Source: Gillisia marina (lineage in GTDB: Bacteria; Bacteroidota; Bacteroidia; Flavobacteriales; Flavobacteriaceae). Taken from it: DNA of 64,000 bases. Position numbers and translations under genes: made by a program. Location: NCBI RefSeq assembly GCF_000258765.1, contig NZ_AJLT01000042.1, positions 30,264 to 94,263 on the forward strand, given 5' to 3'. How positions within the stretch are numbered: position 1 is the stretch's first letter; each line of letters starts with the position of its first letter. Of this stretch, positions 1 through 9,200 are shown one piece after another. The notes beneath the pieces were generated by a model, which ran no database searches, was not told the DNA's origin, and saw only the letters and a program-made list of their open reading frames with translations.

Positions 1-630
1 AAAAACCGCTAGACTTCTGAAGCTTTTTAGGCTAATTTGAGTTTTAGATTTAGCTTTTGAAATATGGAGCAGATATAGAATAAGCGCCACAATTACCAAA
101 GCCATCACCATATGGATCGTGATCTTAACCGGAGATAGGACGGAATATACTACAGTTGCTCCAAGCCAACCCTGAAAACCCATAAGGAATACAGATAACC
201 AAGAAAGCAAGGTGATTTTTTTATTTTCTCTCCAATACTTCAGAGATAAAAATGCCATAATTAATACAGCTAATCCGGCAAGCGCACCAAGAAGTCTATT
301 GATGTATTCTATCCAAGTATGCCAAGGATTAAAAATGGCATAATCGTGTTTGGTATATTTTACCCAGTTTTGAGAATTGTAAGAAGTTCCGGTTGTGAAA
401 TCTTTTTCGGCAGTCATTAAGGACTCGTCTACGATGATAACTTGTCCTTTTTTTATAATACCTGTCTGCTTGAAATTGAAGCTCAGTGATTTCTGTTGGT
501 GGAATATAATATCCGAAGCATTTTGGCCAGTCCGGACAACCCATTCCAGACCCCGTCATGCGTACCACGCTCCGGCAATAATCACCAAATAAATTAAAAC
601 CAATGAAATTTTTGCTAATTTTCTATACAC
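1..630 (-). CDS. ctaA: heme A synthase (CtaA/COX15), C-terminus cut by window edge, two frame breaks
   Basis: Integral membrane enzyme that oxidises heme O to heme A for aa3-type cytochrome oxidase. The segment with [16 protein letters not shown] and YYIPPTE is the first periplasmic loop of bacterial COX15. Later helices with [12 protein letters not shown] and KITIHMVMA supply candidate heme-ligand histidines. Three reading frames must be joined. A GTG at 630 starts a hydrophobic first helix ([14 protein letters not shown]). A base is missing near 565-566 (a GGG apparently read as GG), and one extra base lies in the T run 448-454. After both repairs the frame is open to base 1. Homologues continue for roughly 100-150 further residues outside the window. 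Family assignment is firm; the exact start is uncertain because no in-frame ATG precedes the first helix. Confidence 0.88.
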
Positions 631-707
631 TATATCTTGTTGTTTGAATTAAAGACCAAAAACATTTGCAAAGATTTTTTGATTTTCAAAATTAAAATAA
701 TTTGTTC

Positions 708-775
708 TGTCTGTTCGAGCGTAGACGAGAACTATTAACTTCAAAAGGAGGTTTCGACTCCGCTCAACCTGACAC
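708..775. repeat. intergenic hairpin repeat, TTCGA-type
   Basis: Two imperfect inverted arms lie at about 708-732 and 750-775 (arm cores GTTCGAGCGTAGACGAGAAC and GTTTCGACTCCGCTCAACC) around a spacer of about 17 bases. The right arm resembles the arms of the tandem hairpins at 37764-38023. It sits between the cca stop and the ctaA start on the same strand, so it could shape the 3' end of the cca-side transcript. Seen directly; function is not known. Confidence 0.7.
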
Positions 776-832
776 CCTACTTTACATTATAATTTTGATA
801 CGAACAAAACTACCTACCTTAATTGAATTAAT

Positions 833-2263
833 TTATTTAACCGGTTCTAGCCCAAGTTCCTTTCCTTTTTTCAACATATAAGCTTTTGCAGCCTCATATT
901 CATTAGGAATTTCTCCTTCTAAAATTGCTTCTTTTATTGCTTCTTTTATCATACCGATCTCTCTGGAAGGTTTTAAATTAAAAAATTCCATGATCTCCTC
1001 CCCCGAAACAGGTGGTTGAAAATTCCTGATATGATCTTTCTCTTCAACCTCTTTTATTTTCTGGCGAACCTTTTTGAAATTGTTATGGTATTTTTTAAAT
1101 CGCTTTGGATTTTTAGTGGTGATGTCTGCCTCGCATAAAGTCATAAGATCTTCAATGTCATTTCCTGCATCAAACACTAATCTTCTTACTGCAGAATCGG
1201 TTACATTTTCATCTGAAATAACAATAGGTCTAGAGCTCATTAACACCAGTTTTTGCACTAGTTTCATCTTATCGTTCAACGGCATTTTCATCTGCTTAAA
1301 AAGCTTGTATACCATTTTAGATCCAACGAACTCATGTCCATGAAAAGTCCAGCCTATCTTTTTATGGAATTTCTTAGTGGGTGCTTTTCCAATATCATGA
1401 AGTAATGCTGCCCAACGTAACCAAAGGTCGTCGGTGTTTTCAGCAATATTATCTACCACTTCCAACGTATGCCAAAAGTTATCTTTATGCTTTTGACCTT
1501 CAATCTCTTCTATTCCTTCTAATGCTGTTAGCTGCGGAAGAATAATTGGCAAAAGTCCGGTTTTATGTAACAGAGCAAATCCTATAGATGGCTTTTCTGA
1601 AAGTAGGATTTTATTGAGCTCCTCTACAATTCTTTCTTTCGAAATTATCTTAATTCGATTTTTATTCTTGGAAATTGAAGCCAAAGACTTTGGTTCGATT
1701 TTAAAATGAAGTTGCGTTGCAAAACGGATAGCTCGTAACATCCGTAAAGGATCGTCGGAATAAGTGATATCTGGATCTAAAGGCGTTTGAATGAGCTGAT
1801 GCTTTAAATCTTCGATTCCATTAAATGGATCTACTAAATCCCCAAAATGATCTTCGCCTAGGTTTAAAGCTAAGGCATTAATAGTAAAATCGCGTCTTTT
1901 CTGGTCGTCTTCAAGACTTCCGTCTTCTACTACCGGGTTTCTGCTATCTTCAGTATAACTTTCCTTTCTAGCGCCCACGAACTCGATCTCCAAATCGAAA
2001 GCTCTAAGCATTGCGGTGCCATAAGTTTTAAAAATTTGAACTTTTGGATTATTGGGCAATAATCTGGATACCTCTGTTGCCAATTCAATTCCACTCCCAA
2101 TGGCAACGATATCTATATCTTTTGGCTCCCCACGGTCTAGCAGAAAATCTCTTACAAATCCTCCAATTACATAACTTTCCAAATTTAAATTTTCTGCTGC
2201 CTGAGAAATAATCTTAAAAATGGGATGTTTTAAAGCTGACTTGTAGTTGTTGTTTTTAGGCAT
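833..2263 (-). CDS. cca: CCA-adding tRNA nucleotidyltransferase with HD domain
   Basis: Class II nucleotidyltransferase that builds or repairs the 3' CCA of tRNA. The N-terminal catalytic head has GGFVRD (residues 34-39) and the metal-binding DID pair (49-51). It is followed by RRDFTINAL (about 123-131) and the nucleotide-selecting segment DPLRMLRAIRFA (171-182). A C-terminal HD domain has LLHDIGK near residue 288 and downstream histidines (FHGHE), indicating added phosphohydrolase capacity. The length of 476 residues is normal for Bacteroidota Cca proteins with the HD extension. The ATG start lies 3 bases after the tsaC-like stop, so the two tRNA genes are probably co-transcribed. A poly(A) polymerase is possible in this superfamily, but the motif set favours Cca. 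Confidence 0.93.
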   Translation of the reverse strand: MPKNNNYKSALKHPIFKIISQAAENLNLESYVIGGFVRDFLLDRGEPKDIDIVAIGSGIELATEVSRLLPNNPKVQIFKTYGTAMLRAFDLEIEFVGARKESYTEDSRNPVVEDGSLEDDQKRRDFTINALALNLGEDHFGDLVDPFNGIEDLKHQLIQTPLDPDITYSDDPLRMLRAIRFATQLHFKIEPKSLASISKNKNRIKIISKERIVEELNKILLSEKPSIGFALLHKTGLLPIILPQLTALEGIEEIEGQKHKDNFWHTLEVVDNIAENTDDLWLRWAALLHDIGKAPTKKFHKKIGWTFHGHEFVGSKMVYKLFKQMKMPLNDKMKLVQKLVLMSSRPIVISDENVTDSAVRRLVFDAGNDIEDLMTLCEADITTKNPKRFKKYHNNFKKVRQKIKEVEEKDHIRNFQPPVSGEEIMEFFNLKPSREIGMIKEAIKEAILEGEIPNEYEAAKAYMLKKGKELGLEPVK

Positions 2264-2266
2264 ATT

Positions 2267-2839
2267 TTATTGTCGAATCACCTTAACACTTCCATCTTTA
2301 CCGATCTTGATAATGGAGGAAGGTTGGTCTGATATTTTTGAATGCTGCAAATTTACTATATAGTCCACACCTTTTAAAATTTCCGGGCTTATTTGCGAGA
2401 AAGATTTTGGAGTTGGTTCTCCACTAATATTTGCAGAGGTGGACACCAATGCTCTTCTAAATTTATAGATCAAGGGTTCACAAAATCTATCTTTTACCAC
2501 CCTAATTGCCAAGGTTTCATCTGATGCAATAAGGTTATTAGCAACTTTTATTGGATCATCATAAATTATGGTGGTAGGTTTTACCGCATAATCTATTAGA
2601 TCGTATGCAATATTTGGAATTTTATTTACATACTGTTCCAGCATTTTTACAGAATTCACCAAGCAAATCATTGCTTTGGTTTCTTCTCTTTGTTTTAATT
2701 TATAAACTTTTGCAACTGCTTTAGGATTAGTGGCATCGCAACCAATTCCCCAAACAGTATCGGTTGGATATAAAATAATTCCACCTCTTTTTAAAACTTC
2801 AAGGGTGTTTTCTATTTCCTGTTTTATATTATTTTCCAT
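2267..2839 (-). CDS. tsaC: YrdC/Sua5-family L-threonylcarbamoyladenylate synthase
   Basis: Makes threonylcarbamoyl-AMP from threonine, bicarbonate and ATP, the first step of t6A37 modification of ANN-decoding tRNAs. Family signatures are YPTDTVWGIGCDA near the N-terminus, KQREETKAM for nucleotide binding, and STSANISGEPTP. The 190 residues form only the YrdC domain, without the C-terminal Sua5 extension, so the protein is TsaC- or YciO-like. It overlaps the end of the upstream glycosyltransferase by 11 bases and is followed 3 bases later by cca, suggesting a polycistronic message that links surface glycan and tRNA genes. A YciO paralogue cannot be excluded without comparison. Confidence 0.85.
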   Translation of the reverse strand: MENNIKQEIENTLEVLKRGGIILYPTDTVWGIGCDATNPKAVAKVYKLKQREETKAMICLVNSVKMLEQYVNKIPNIAYDLIDYAVKPTTIIYDDPIKVANNLIASDETLAIRVVKDRFCEPLIYKFRRALVSTSANISGEPTPKSFSQISPEILKGVDYIVNLQHSKISDQPSSIIKIGKDGSVKVIRQ

Positions 2840-3938
2840 CGAGAACTAATTTATATTCTTGTAATGTTTTAGCAGCCATCATCGCTGTGGTATACTTTTC
2901 GTGAACTTTTTGATATGAAATAGTTGTGAATTTTTCTATCAATTCGGGGTTATTTAATACTTCAATAATCTGATCTGCAAGTAGTTTATAATTCCCGGAA
3001 GGAGCTAGAAACCCATTTTTACCATGGGCTATGATTTCTGAAATTCCTCCAACATCTGTACTTATTACAGGGGTTTTATTTAGAAAAGATTCATAAATAA
3101 ATTGAGGAATTCCCTCACTTTTTGATGTAACCAAAGAAACATTAAATTGAGGGATAAGCTTAGAAGCATTCGGAATTACATTCGTTAAGGTGATATATTT
3201 AGATAGATTAAATCTTTCAATTTTTTCAATAAGCTCAGGGGTTTCTGTGGTGTAATTGCCAATCTGAAAAAAATGAAGATCTTTAATTCCTTTGACGTGC
3301 ACCAAGTAATAAGCAACTTTAATAAAGGTATCTAAATCTTTGGGCCAATTGTGATTGGCAATATTCCCTATGATCTTTTTTGAGTCTCCAATATTGTAAT
3401 ACTCTTTTATATTTATATATTTTGAAGTATTAAATCCATTAATCTTTGTGCCATGATAGATTGAGACTAATTTTTTGGGATCGTTTACAGTGGTTGCGGT
3501 AATTGCTTTAGTTGCTTCAGAAACACAAAGAATTCTTTTGATTTTTTTATAATTGTATTTGTAAAGGGTCTGTTTACGGGATCGTATGGGAAAGGTGGTT
3601 TTTTTACTGAAAATAAAGGTTGGTAAATTATATAGATGATCTGCCATAATGCAAAGCGTTAAAGCTGTGCTATCATGAATATGTATCAGGTCTATTTTTT
3701 TCTTTTTACAAATCTCAATCAATTTAAAACAGAATCTCAAATCCATTTTAAAATTAATCCTTACGGTTTCAAAATCAATCTCTGAATTCTGAAGCTTCCT
3801 ATGAAAAAGTCCATTTTTAATACATAAAATGGTGTTTTGGGAATCGGGAGCTATTTTCTGAAGCTCATTGCAAAGGTTCTCTATATGGTTTTCACCACCA
3901 CCCCAACTTTTAACCGCAGAAACGTGTAAAATATGCAC
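2829..3938 (-). CDS. glycosyltransferase, family GT4-like
   Basis: Predicted cytosolic GT-B transferase of surface polysaccharide or LPS synthesis. The N-terminal Rossmann half begins with LHVSAVKSWGGGENH, the GT4 acceptor-side start with a Gly-rich loop. The C-terminal half carries SEGIPQFIYESFLNKTPV, the E(x7)E donor-phosphate motif, followed by VGGISEII. The length of 369 residues is typical. The start codon is GTG at 3938; no better ATG is in frame. It lies in a minus-strand run with two more GT4-like genes and overlaps the tsaC-like gene. Donor and acceptor sugars cannot be read from sequence. It is more similar in architecture to the gene at 5093-6191 (shared HVHDS and CVSEA/CVSQA elements) than to 3964-5046. 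Confidence 0.85.
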   Translation of the reverse strand: MHILHVSAVKSWGGGENHIENLCNELQKIAPDSQNTILCIKNGLFHRKLQNSEIDFETVRINFKMDLRFCFKLIEICKKKKIDLIHIHDSTALTLCIMADHLYNLPTFIFSKKTTFPIRSRKQTLYKYNYKKIKRILCVSEATKAITATTVNDPKKLVSIYHGTKINGFNTSKYINIKEYYNIGDSKKIIGNIANHNWPKDLDTFIKVAYYLVHVKGIKDLHFFQIGNYTTETPELIEKIERFNLSKYITLTNVIPNASKLIPQFNVSLVTSKSEGIPQFIYESFLNKTPVISTDVGGISEIIAHGKNGFLAPSGNYKLLADQIIEVLNNPELIEKFTTISYQKVHEKYTTAMMAAKTLQEYKLVLDGK

Positions 3939-3963
3939 AAGCTTACTTTTTTAGTGTTTTTTA

Positions 3964-5046
3964 CTATCCTAAGATTTTTGAATATAGCTTAATATACTCT
4001 TTTGCAGTAGTATCCCAATTAAATTTTTGTGCTCTGTTTCTCAATTCTTTTTGATAAATGGTTTTTTGTTTTTCAAAAGTATTCATTCCATTTGTGAAGA
4101 CAGTTGCCATAGATTCACCATCAAAACTATCCCAGTAGAAAGAGTATTTACCTCCTATTTCAGGTAAAGATGTACGATTGGCTAAGAATACGGGCTTACC
4201 ATATGCCATAGCTTCTATAGGTGGTAAACCAAAACCTTCAAAAAGAGAAGGAAATACAAAAGCTTCACAATTTTGAAGATAATAATGTTTTTCTTGTTCA
4301 GATATTTTACCTGCTAAGTACACTTTATCTTCCAGCTTAAATTTACTAATTTCATGCTGCACAACTTCCTTATAAGGTTTATCGTTATTACCAGCAATAA
4401 TAAGTTGATAATCGCTTTTTAAATGATGCAACATACTAATTAAGCTATGAAAGTTCTTCATTTCTAAAAATTGACCAATGCAAAAAATAAAGGGCTTATT
4501 TAAATTGAAATTTACGATAGGTTTGGCAATTTTTTCTTCTGAAGCTATTACTGGATTCCCATTGTAAATTACAGGTTGGTGTAAATTTGAAGGGATATTT
4601 AAGTAGTGATTAGCAGATTGTTTAGCGTGGTTAGAGATATATGCGATTGCATCGCATCTATCAATTTTTCGTTGCAGCTGCTCAATATCTTCTTTTTTAA
4701 TATTTTCTATTGGGTCTTTTTCCAAAAAAATAACATCATGCAACGTGAGAAGATATGGCATTTTATGCCTAGGCTCTATTTTAGAATTCTGATTTAGAGA
4801 ATGCCATAGGTCGTACTTTTTTCGAGTTCTAAAAAATTCGTACCTACTTAAAGAGTAATATTTCTGAAAATCTATTTGCCCATCAAATTCTTTGATAGAA
4901 GACTTCGATTTAGCGTTAACAATGAATTTAAATTCTTCATTATTGCTAATCAGGTTTTTGATTAGCCAATAATTAAATTGCCCAAAACCAGAGTACATGT
5001 TTTTAATGTTATGCGCTTCGAGTAATATTCTTTTTTGTTTTGGCAT
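3964..5046 (-). CDS. glycosyltransferase, GT4 mannosyltransferase-like
   Basis: GT-B-fold transferase of 360 residues. It has a HSLNQNSK segment and TLHDVIFLE in the N-terminal half, and FCIGQFLEMKNFHSL opening the donor domain. The donor-phosphate motif is PSLFEGFGLPPIEAMAYGKPV, here with the strict E-(x7)-E spacing, followed by SLPEIGG. This resembles the mtfB-like mannosyltransferase branch of GT4. The ATG start at 5046 is 46 bases downstream of the preceding gene's stop. Substrate is unknown; placement implies assembly of the same surface glycan as its neighbours. Confidence 0.86.
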   Translation of the reverse strand: MPKQKRILLEAHNIKNMYSGFGQFNYWLIKNLISNNEEFKFIVNAKSKSSIKEFDGQIDFQKYYSLSRYEFFRTRKKYDLWHSLNQNSKIEPRHKMPYLLTLHDVIFLEKDPIENIKKEDIEQLQRKIDRCDAIAYISNHAKQSANHYLNIPSNLHQPVIYNGNPVIASEEKIAKPIVNFNLNKPFIFCIGQFLEMKNFHSLISMLHHLKSDYQLIIAGNNDKPYKEVVQHEISKFKLEDKVYLAGKISEQEKHYYLQNCEAFVFPSLFEGFGLPPIEAMAYGKPVFLANRTSLPEIGGKYSFYWDSFDGESMATVFTNGMNTFEKQKTIYQKELRNRAQKFNWDTTAKEYIKLYSKILG

Positions 5047-5092
5047 TAATAAAAACAGGTTAAATAATTTATTTCAACAATTTTAAAAGCAA

Positions 5093-6191
5093 TTAATCTC
5101 TAATCTTTTTATAAAAATTATAATAATTCTGCTCCATAACTTTCAATGTAAATTTAGAATTCACAAGTTCGAATGCCTTATTTATAATTTTGTTTCTTAA
5201 TTCAGGGTCATTAATAAGTTTTGTAGCATTAGCCGCAAGTTTTTTAGGATTTTTTACAGGAGAGATCATCCCTGTTTCTTCATTTATAATAGCCTCTCCA
5301 GTTCCACCAGCAGCGGTAGCAACTACGGGAACTTTACAGGCAAAAGCTTCCATAATAGAAAGTGGTAATCCTTCTGTTTCTGAAGAAAGTAGAAACAAAT
5401 CTAATTCCGGTAAAATTTCAGGAATATCTTTTCTAAATCCTGTAAAAATTACATGCTTATGAATTCCTAATTCTTTGGCATAAGCTTTTAGTTCCTCTTC
5501 TAAAGGTCCTTGCCCCACAATTAAGAATATTATTTTCTTATTTGTTTCAGCTAGAATAATTTTGGCAGAATCCAGAAATGTAAAAAGATCTTTTTGTCTT
5601 GTTAAACCTGCAATATTACCAATAATAAGGGTTTTTTCTGGGATATTATAGCTAGCTCTAAGAATTCCGGTATCTAAAGAATTTTCAAATTTTTCGACAT
5701 CAATTCCATCATAAATTACTTGTGCTTTATCATTATTGTTTAGCACAGGAGTTAAAACATCTTTTACCGCCTGAGAAACACATACAATTCTATCTATTCT
5801 ATGATGGTTGTATTTTAAGACTTTAAAGAAATTTTTGTGAACTTTATTGTTTCTTTTTCTGGAATAGACCAATTTCAATTTCGGAAAAAACTTCACTAAC
5901 AATAAACTCATGGAAAAAGCTTTAGAGTCATGAACATGTAAAATATCTATTTGTTCTTCTTTAAGAGTTTTAAATAATTTTTTAATGAAGGCAATGGAAT
6001 ACTTGGAATTTCTTGAAGCCGTAAAATGTGGGATATCATGCTCAATACATTTTTTTTTGTAAAACTGAATTGTCTGGACAAAAAATATATTGTTGAAGAT
6101 CCAAGTGGGGTTTTAATATAGAGTAGGTGGTAAGCATCTGATTATCTCCCCCGCGCCATTCTATTATAGTTGAAACATGTAAAATTTTCAT
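5093..6191 (-). CDS. glycosyltransferase, GT4-like, one frame break near the N-terminus
   Basis: The uninterrupted part (5093-5911) carries the GT4 donor domain: IIGNIAGLTRQKDL, then SSETEGLPLSIMEAFACKVPVV and AAGGTGEAI. Reading upstream in a shifted frame recovers a proper N-terminus starting at ATG 6191 (MKILHVSTIIEWRGGDNQ), with the acceptor-side Gly-rich loop. The two frames join at the T9 run 6050-6058; removing one base gives a 365-residue protein of normal length with LHVHDSKAF intact. The gene is therefore most likely whole and the break an indel error. It is divergent from the Kdo-kinase-like gene, with 76 bases between starts. Confidence 0.85.
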
Positions 6192-6267
6192 TTTGCTAAA
6201 TTAGTTTTTTTATAATTTTAAAGGACTTTCAATTATATTAATTCTGAAGTTATACTAACTTTACTGC

Positions 6268-7032
6268 ATGAGAGCAGTTTTTTCTGAAGCATACAAGAAT
6301 CAGCAATCTATAGTTGAAGACTTTGTTAATAATTTTTCTGACGAACAAGGAGAGTTATTTGGGAAAGGAGATAGGAATAAAATCAAGTTATTTCCACTTG
6401 ATGGCAAGCTTATTAACATTAAATCCTTTAAGGTTCCAAATGCAGTAAACAAAATTGCTTACAGATTTTTAAGAAAATCTAAGGCAGAACGCTCCTTTAA
6501 TTATGCTCAATACCTAATCTCGAAAAATATAGGCACACCATATCCTATAGCTTTTGCTGAAAATAAAACAACTTTTTTTTTTCTTGAAAGCTACTATGTT
6601 AGTGAGCATTTGGAATGCAATCTTACCTACAGAGAGCTGGTTACACAGCCAAATTATCCGGATCACGAGAATATCCTCCGCGCTTTTACTAGATTTACCT
6701 TTGAATTACACCAAAAGAGAATTGAATTCTTAGATCATTCTCCTGGTAACACATTGATTAAGAAGGATATTACAGGAGCTTATGAATTTTTTCTAGTAGA
6801 TCTAAATAGAATGAATTTTAGAGACCTGAATTTTTTAGATAGAATGAAAAATTTTGCCAGACTTACTCCTAAAATAGAAATGGTGCAAATAATGGCCGAT
6901 GAATATTCAAAATTGATAAAAGAGGATAAAGACATCGTTTTTGAAACGATGTGGAGATATACTCAAGAGTTTCAAAATAAGTTTAAGCGTAAAAAAGAAT
7001 TAAAGAAAAAGCTAAAATTCTGGAAAGCTTAG
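6268..7032 (+). CDS. lipopolysaccharide core kinase, Kdo kinase/WaaP-like
   Basis: Member of the protein-kinase-like LPS kinase group (KdkA/WaaP/InaA) that phosphorylates inner-core Kdo or heptose at the cytoplasmic face. The catalytic loop is visible as LDHSPGNTLI (D/H...N), followed about 20 residues later by the metal-binding VDLNRM. A basic, lysine-rich C-terminus (KFKRKKELKKKLKFWK) suggests membrane association. The protein has 254 residues, close to family size. A T10 run at about 6563 is in frame here, so this gene escaped the indels that affect its neighbour. The sequence TAACTTTA just before the ATG is one mismatch from a Bacteroidota -7 element. Its stop overlaps the stop of the convergent gene by 4 bases. 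Confidence 0.78.
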   Translation: MRAVFSEAYKNQQSIVEDFVNNFSDEQGELFGKGDRNKIKLFPLDGKLINIKSFKVPNAVNKIAYRFLRKSKAERSFNYAQYLISKNIGTPYPIAFAENKTTFFFLESYYVSEHLECNLTYRELVTQPNYPDHENILRAFTRFTFELHQKRIEFLDHSPGNTLIKKDITGAYEFFLVDLNRMNFRDLNFLDRMKNFARLTPKIEMVQIMADEYSKLIKEDKDIVFETMWRYTQEFQNKFKRKKELKKKLKFWKA

Positions 7033-8105
7033 CCTGTTTTTTTCTTTCCGTTTAAGGGTCGCTTAACGGTCTTCAAGGTGAAATAATTGAGTTGCTTTCT
7101 TATTTTAAATTTTCTTATCAAATTAAGAGGTTTCTTTTTTAGATTCGATCTATCGCTATTTAAAAATGTTATACAACTATTTATTACTCGCTGGCTGGAA
7201 TTTCCATCGGAATAGGGGTGCGTAATTTTAATATAATTCTGAATAGCAGCCATAATAGTTTTTGGCTTGGTTAGCGCCTTCGTTAGAGCTGCTTCAATTT
7301 CAGAGATATCTGTAATATCAATAAAATGGTCTCCCGGTTTATTGTTATTAAAAGTTACTACTGGTTTTCCTTGAAGTATAAATTCCGTAATTGCTGATGT
7401 GGTATCAGAAAACATAATATCTGCTTTTTTGAAAAGCGGAATTATATCCGTAGTATCGTAATAGGTGAGGTTCTCATTTTGCATATTCTTGAAAACTTCC
7501 ACTTTTTCTTTGGGTAATTTTGGATGTAAAACTACCTTAAATTCCCACTTTCCTATTTTAGATAATCTTTTAATTTCATTTACAACTTGCTCGTTGTAAG
7601 TTAAGCTGTATTTTGGAGAGAAAGTAGAAGAGATTAATATAACGGGTTTTTCTAAAGAATTTTCTTCTATTGGGAATAAAGGATCAACTTTGGACCAACC
7701 TGTTTCTATGACTTCAAAATGCTTGTGTTGTTTTTGTAATTTCTTAAAGGGGCCAGTTGTAGAAGGACCTTGTGTACAATATAGGTCGAAAAACCCTCGT
7801 ATTCTAAAATGACCTTTTTTGAAACTATGTTTATTGGCTAGAAATCCATGGAAAATCTGAACTTTAATTCCCGGAATAAAATCTGCTAAACTATCGGTAA
7901 TAGTCAACACAATATGTGGGTTATATGAAATGACATCTTCTATGGTATTAAGAAGTTCACCGTGTTTTGGGAAATACGCTTTTGTATAATCCAGATCCGA
8001 AAACCATTTTACTTCATAGCCTTGCTTTAAAATTTCTTCTTGAAGCGGGGCACCAATGGGTAATGCATAGGTATGACTTATATAAATTAAAAACCGATAC
8101 TTCAT
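7029..8105 (-). CDS. CDP-glycerol glycerophosphotransferase-like protein
   Basis: GT-B-type protein of 358 residues resembling TagB/TagF-family polyol-phosphate transferases. Indicative elements are VQIFHGFLANKHSF (HG-containing acceptor loop), WSKVDPLF, VLHPKLPKE and the CDP-binding SDTTSAITEFILQGKPVV followed by GDHFIDI. In Bacteroidota such proteins probably transfer phospho-polyols or sugars onto LPS or capsule rather than teichoic acid; this is inference. The ATG start overlaps the GT9 stop as TAATG, implying translational coupling. The C-terminal 45 residues are rich in Lys/Arg and may bind the membrane. Confidence 0.75.
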   Translation of the reverse strand: MKYRFLIYISHTYALPIGAPLQEEILKQGYEVKWFSDLDYTKAYFPKHGELLNTIEDVISYNPHIVLTITDSLADFIPGIKVQIFHGFLANKHSFKKGHFRIRGFFDLYCTQGPSTTGPFKKLQKQHKHFEVIETGWSKVDPLFPIEENSLEKPVILISSTFSPKYSLTYNEQVVNEIKRLSKIGKWEFKVVLHPKLPKEKVEVFKNMQNENLTYYDTTDIIPLFKKADIMFSDTTSAITEFILQGKPVVTFNNNKPGDHFIDITDISEIEAALTKALTKPKTIMAAIQNYIKITHPYSDGNSSQRVINSCITFLNSDRSNLKKKPLNLIRKFKIRKQLNYFTLKTVKRPLNGKKKTG

Positions 8106-9166
8106 TATTTACTCCTAGGGTTTATGAAATTTAGCAATTTTTCTTCAAAATACGAAGGTTTAAATTGGCTGTATAATTCTTTAGATTTTTTCTGAATATA
8201 TCTATTGGACTGATTGAGAAATAACTCCGGTTTGTAATCTTTAATGTGTACCGAAACATTTGTTGTTCCATTTTCGTACATACTCCAATTCTCCTTTGGT
8301 ACACCTGGTGAAAAAATAGAAAATGTAGGTACGTCCAATGCTTTAGCCATATTAACTGCACCTCCCTCATTTCCAATAAGGCCATCACAATGAGAAGTAA
8401 GCGCAAGAAATTCTCTAAGATCTTTTCCAAACAAATCTAAAAAGATAGACTTTTGGGTTTCAGGATTGCACAGCTGATAAATTTTTGATGCATCCTCCTT
8501 CTGACTTGGAATATAATTGAAAAGTAATTGTGCATTTGTTTTAAATACTATAAAATCTAAAACCTCAGCGAGGTATGCTTTAGGATAGGTTTTAACCGCT
8601 GAACTTCCCAAAACCGAAATCATATAAAGTGGTTTACTGCTAACAATTCCCACATTCTCTAATTGCTGTTTTGCTTTTAGCTTTTCTTCAGCAGTTAGAT
8701 AAATTTTAGGTTTAATCTCCTTAGGAATGTTTTTTAAAACTGGATTTAATAAAAGTAACCGCTTTTCTACCGCCGGACCTGCATTGGTTTGTGCAGTGAT
8801 ATTTCTATTAAAATGACGGGTGTGAAAGGGCTTTGTATACCATTTATTAAAAGAAACCCGAATGGTGGCTCCAGAATATAAGCTAGTAATTGCTGAACCT
8901 AATTTGGCATATACATCTATCACAGCATCATAACGCTCCTTTTTTACCTCGCCAAGAAAGGTAGCGAATTGGATTGCTTTTTTAGTTTTCTCCTCAAAAT
9001 GAAGTATTTTATCTATAAACGGATTATGCTCAAGCACCGGTTTGGTATGAGCATAAACGAGATAATGCAATTCTGCATTTGGATACTCATTGCGTAGTGC
9101 TTCAAACAGAATAGAAGAAGTTAGCACGTCTCCTATCATTTTCTGCTGAATCACTAATATTTTCAT
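8105..9166 (-). CDS. glycosyltransferase family 9 (heptosyltransferase-like)
   Basis: ADP-heptose:LPS heptosyltransferase-type GT-B enzyme, 353 residues. The N-terminus IQQKMIGDVLTSSILFEAL is the GT9 start (VxxxGxGDxL pattern). The donor domain has MISVLGSSAVKTYP and the GT9 signature GNEGGAVNMAKALDVP followed by SIFSPGVPKENW. Predicted to build the LPS inner core in the cytoplasm. It is the first gene of a two-gene unit, coupled by TAATG to the glycerophosphotransferase-like gene. The actual donor may be a sugar other than heptose. Confidence 0.86.
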   Translation of the reverse strand: MKILVIQQKMIGDVLTSSILFEALRNEYPNAELHYLVYAHTKPVLEHNPFIDKILHFEEKTKKAIQFATFLGEVKKERYDAVIDVYAKLGSAITSLYSGATIRVSFNKWYTKPFHTRHFNRNITAQTNAGPAVEKRLLLLNPVLKNIPKEIKPKIYLTAEEKLKAKQQLENVGIVSSKPLYMISVLGSSAVKTYPKAYLAEVLDFIVFKTNAQLLFNYIPSQKEDASKIYQLCNPETQKSIFLDLFGKDLREFLALTSHCDGLIGNEGGAVNMAKALDVPTFSIFSPGVPKENWSMYENGTTNVSVHIKDYKPELFLNQSNRYIQKKSKELYSQFKPSYFEEKLLNFINPRSK

Positions 9167-9200
9167 TCTAATTTATATTTACTTCAGATTAAGGAGAATT

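Noticed and set aside
8131..8430. 99-residue minus-strand frame inside the GT9 gene
   Set aside because: Fully inside a motif-complete gene on the same strand, low-complexity translation; a shadow frame.
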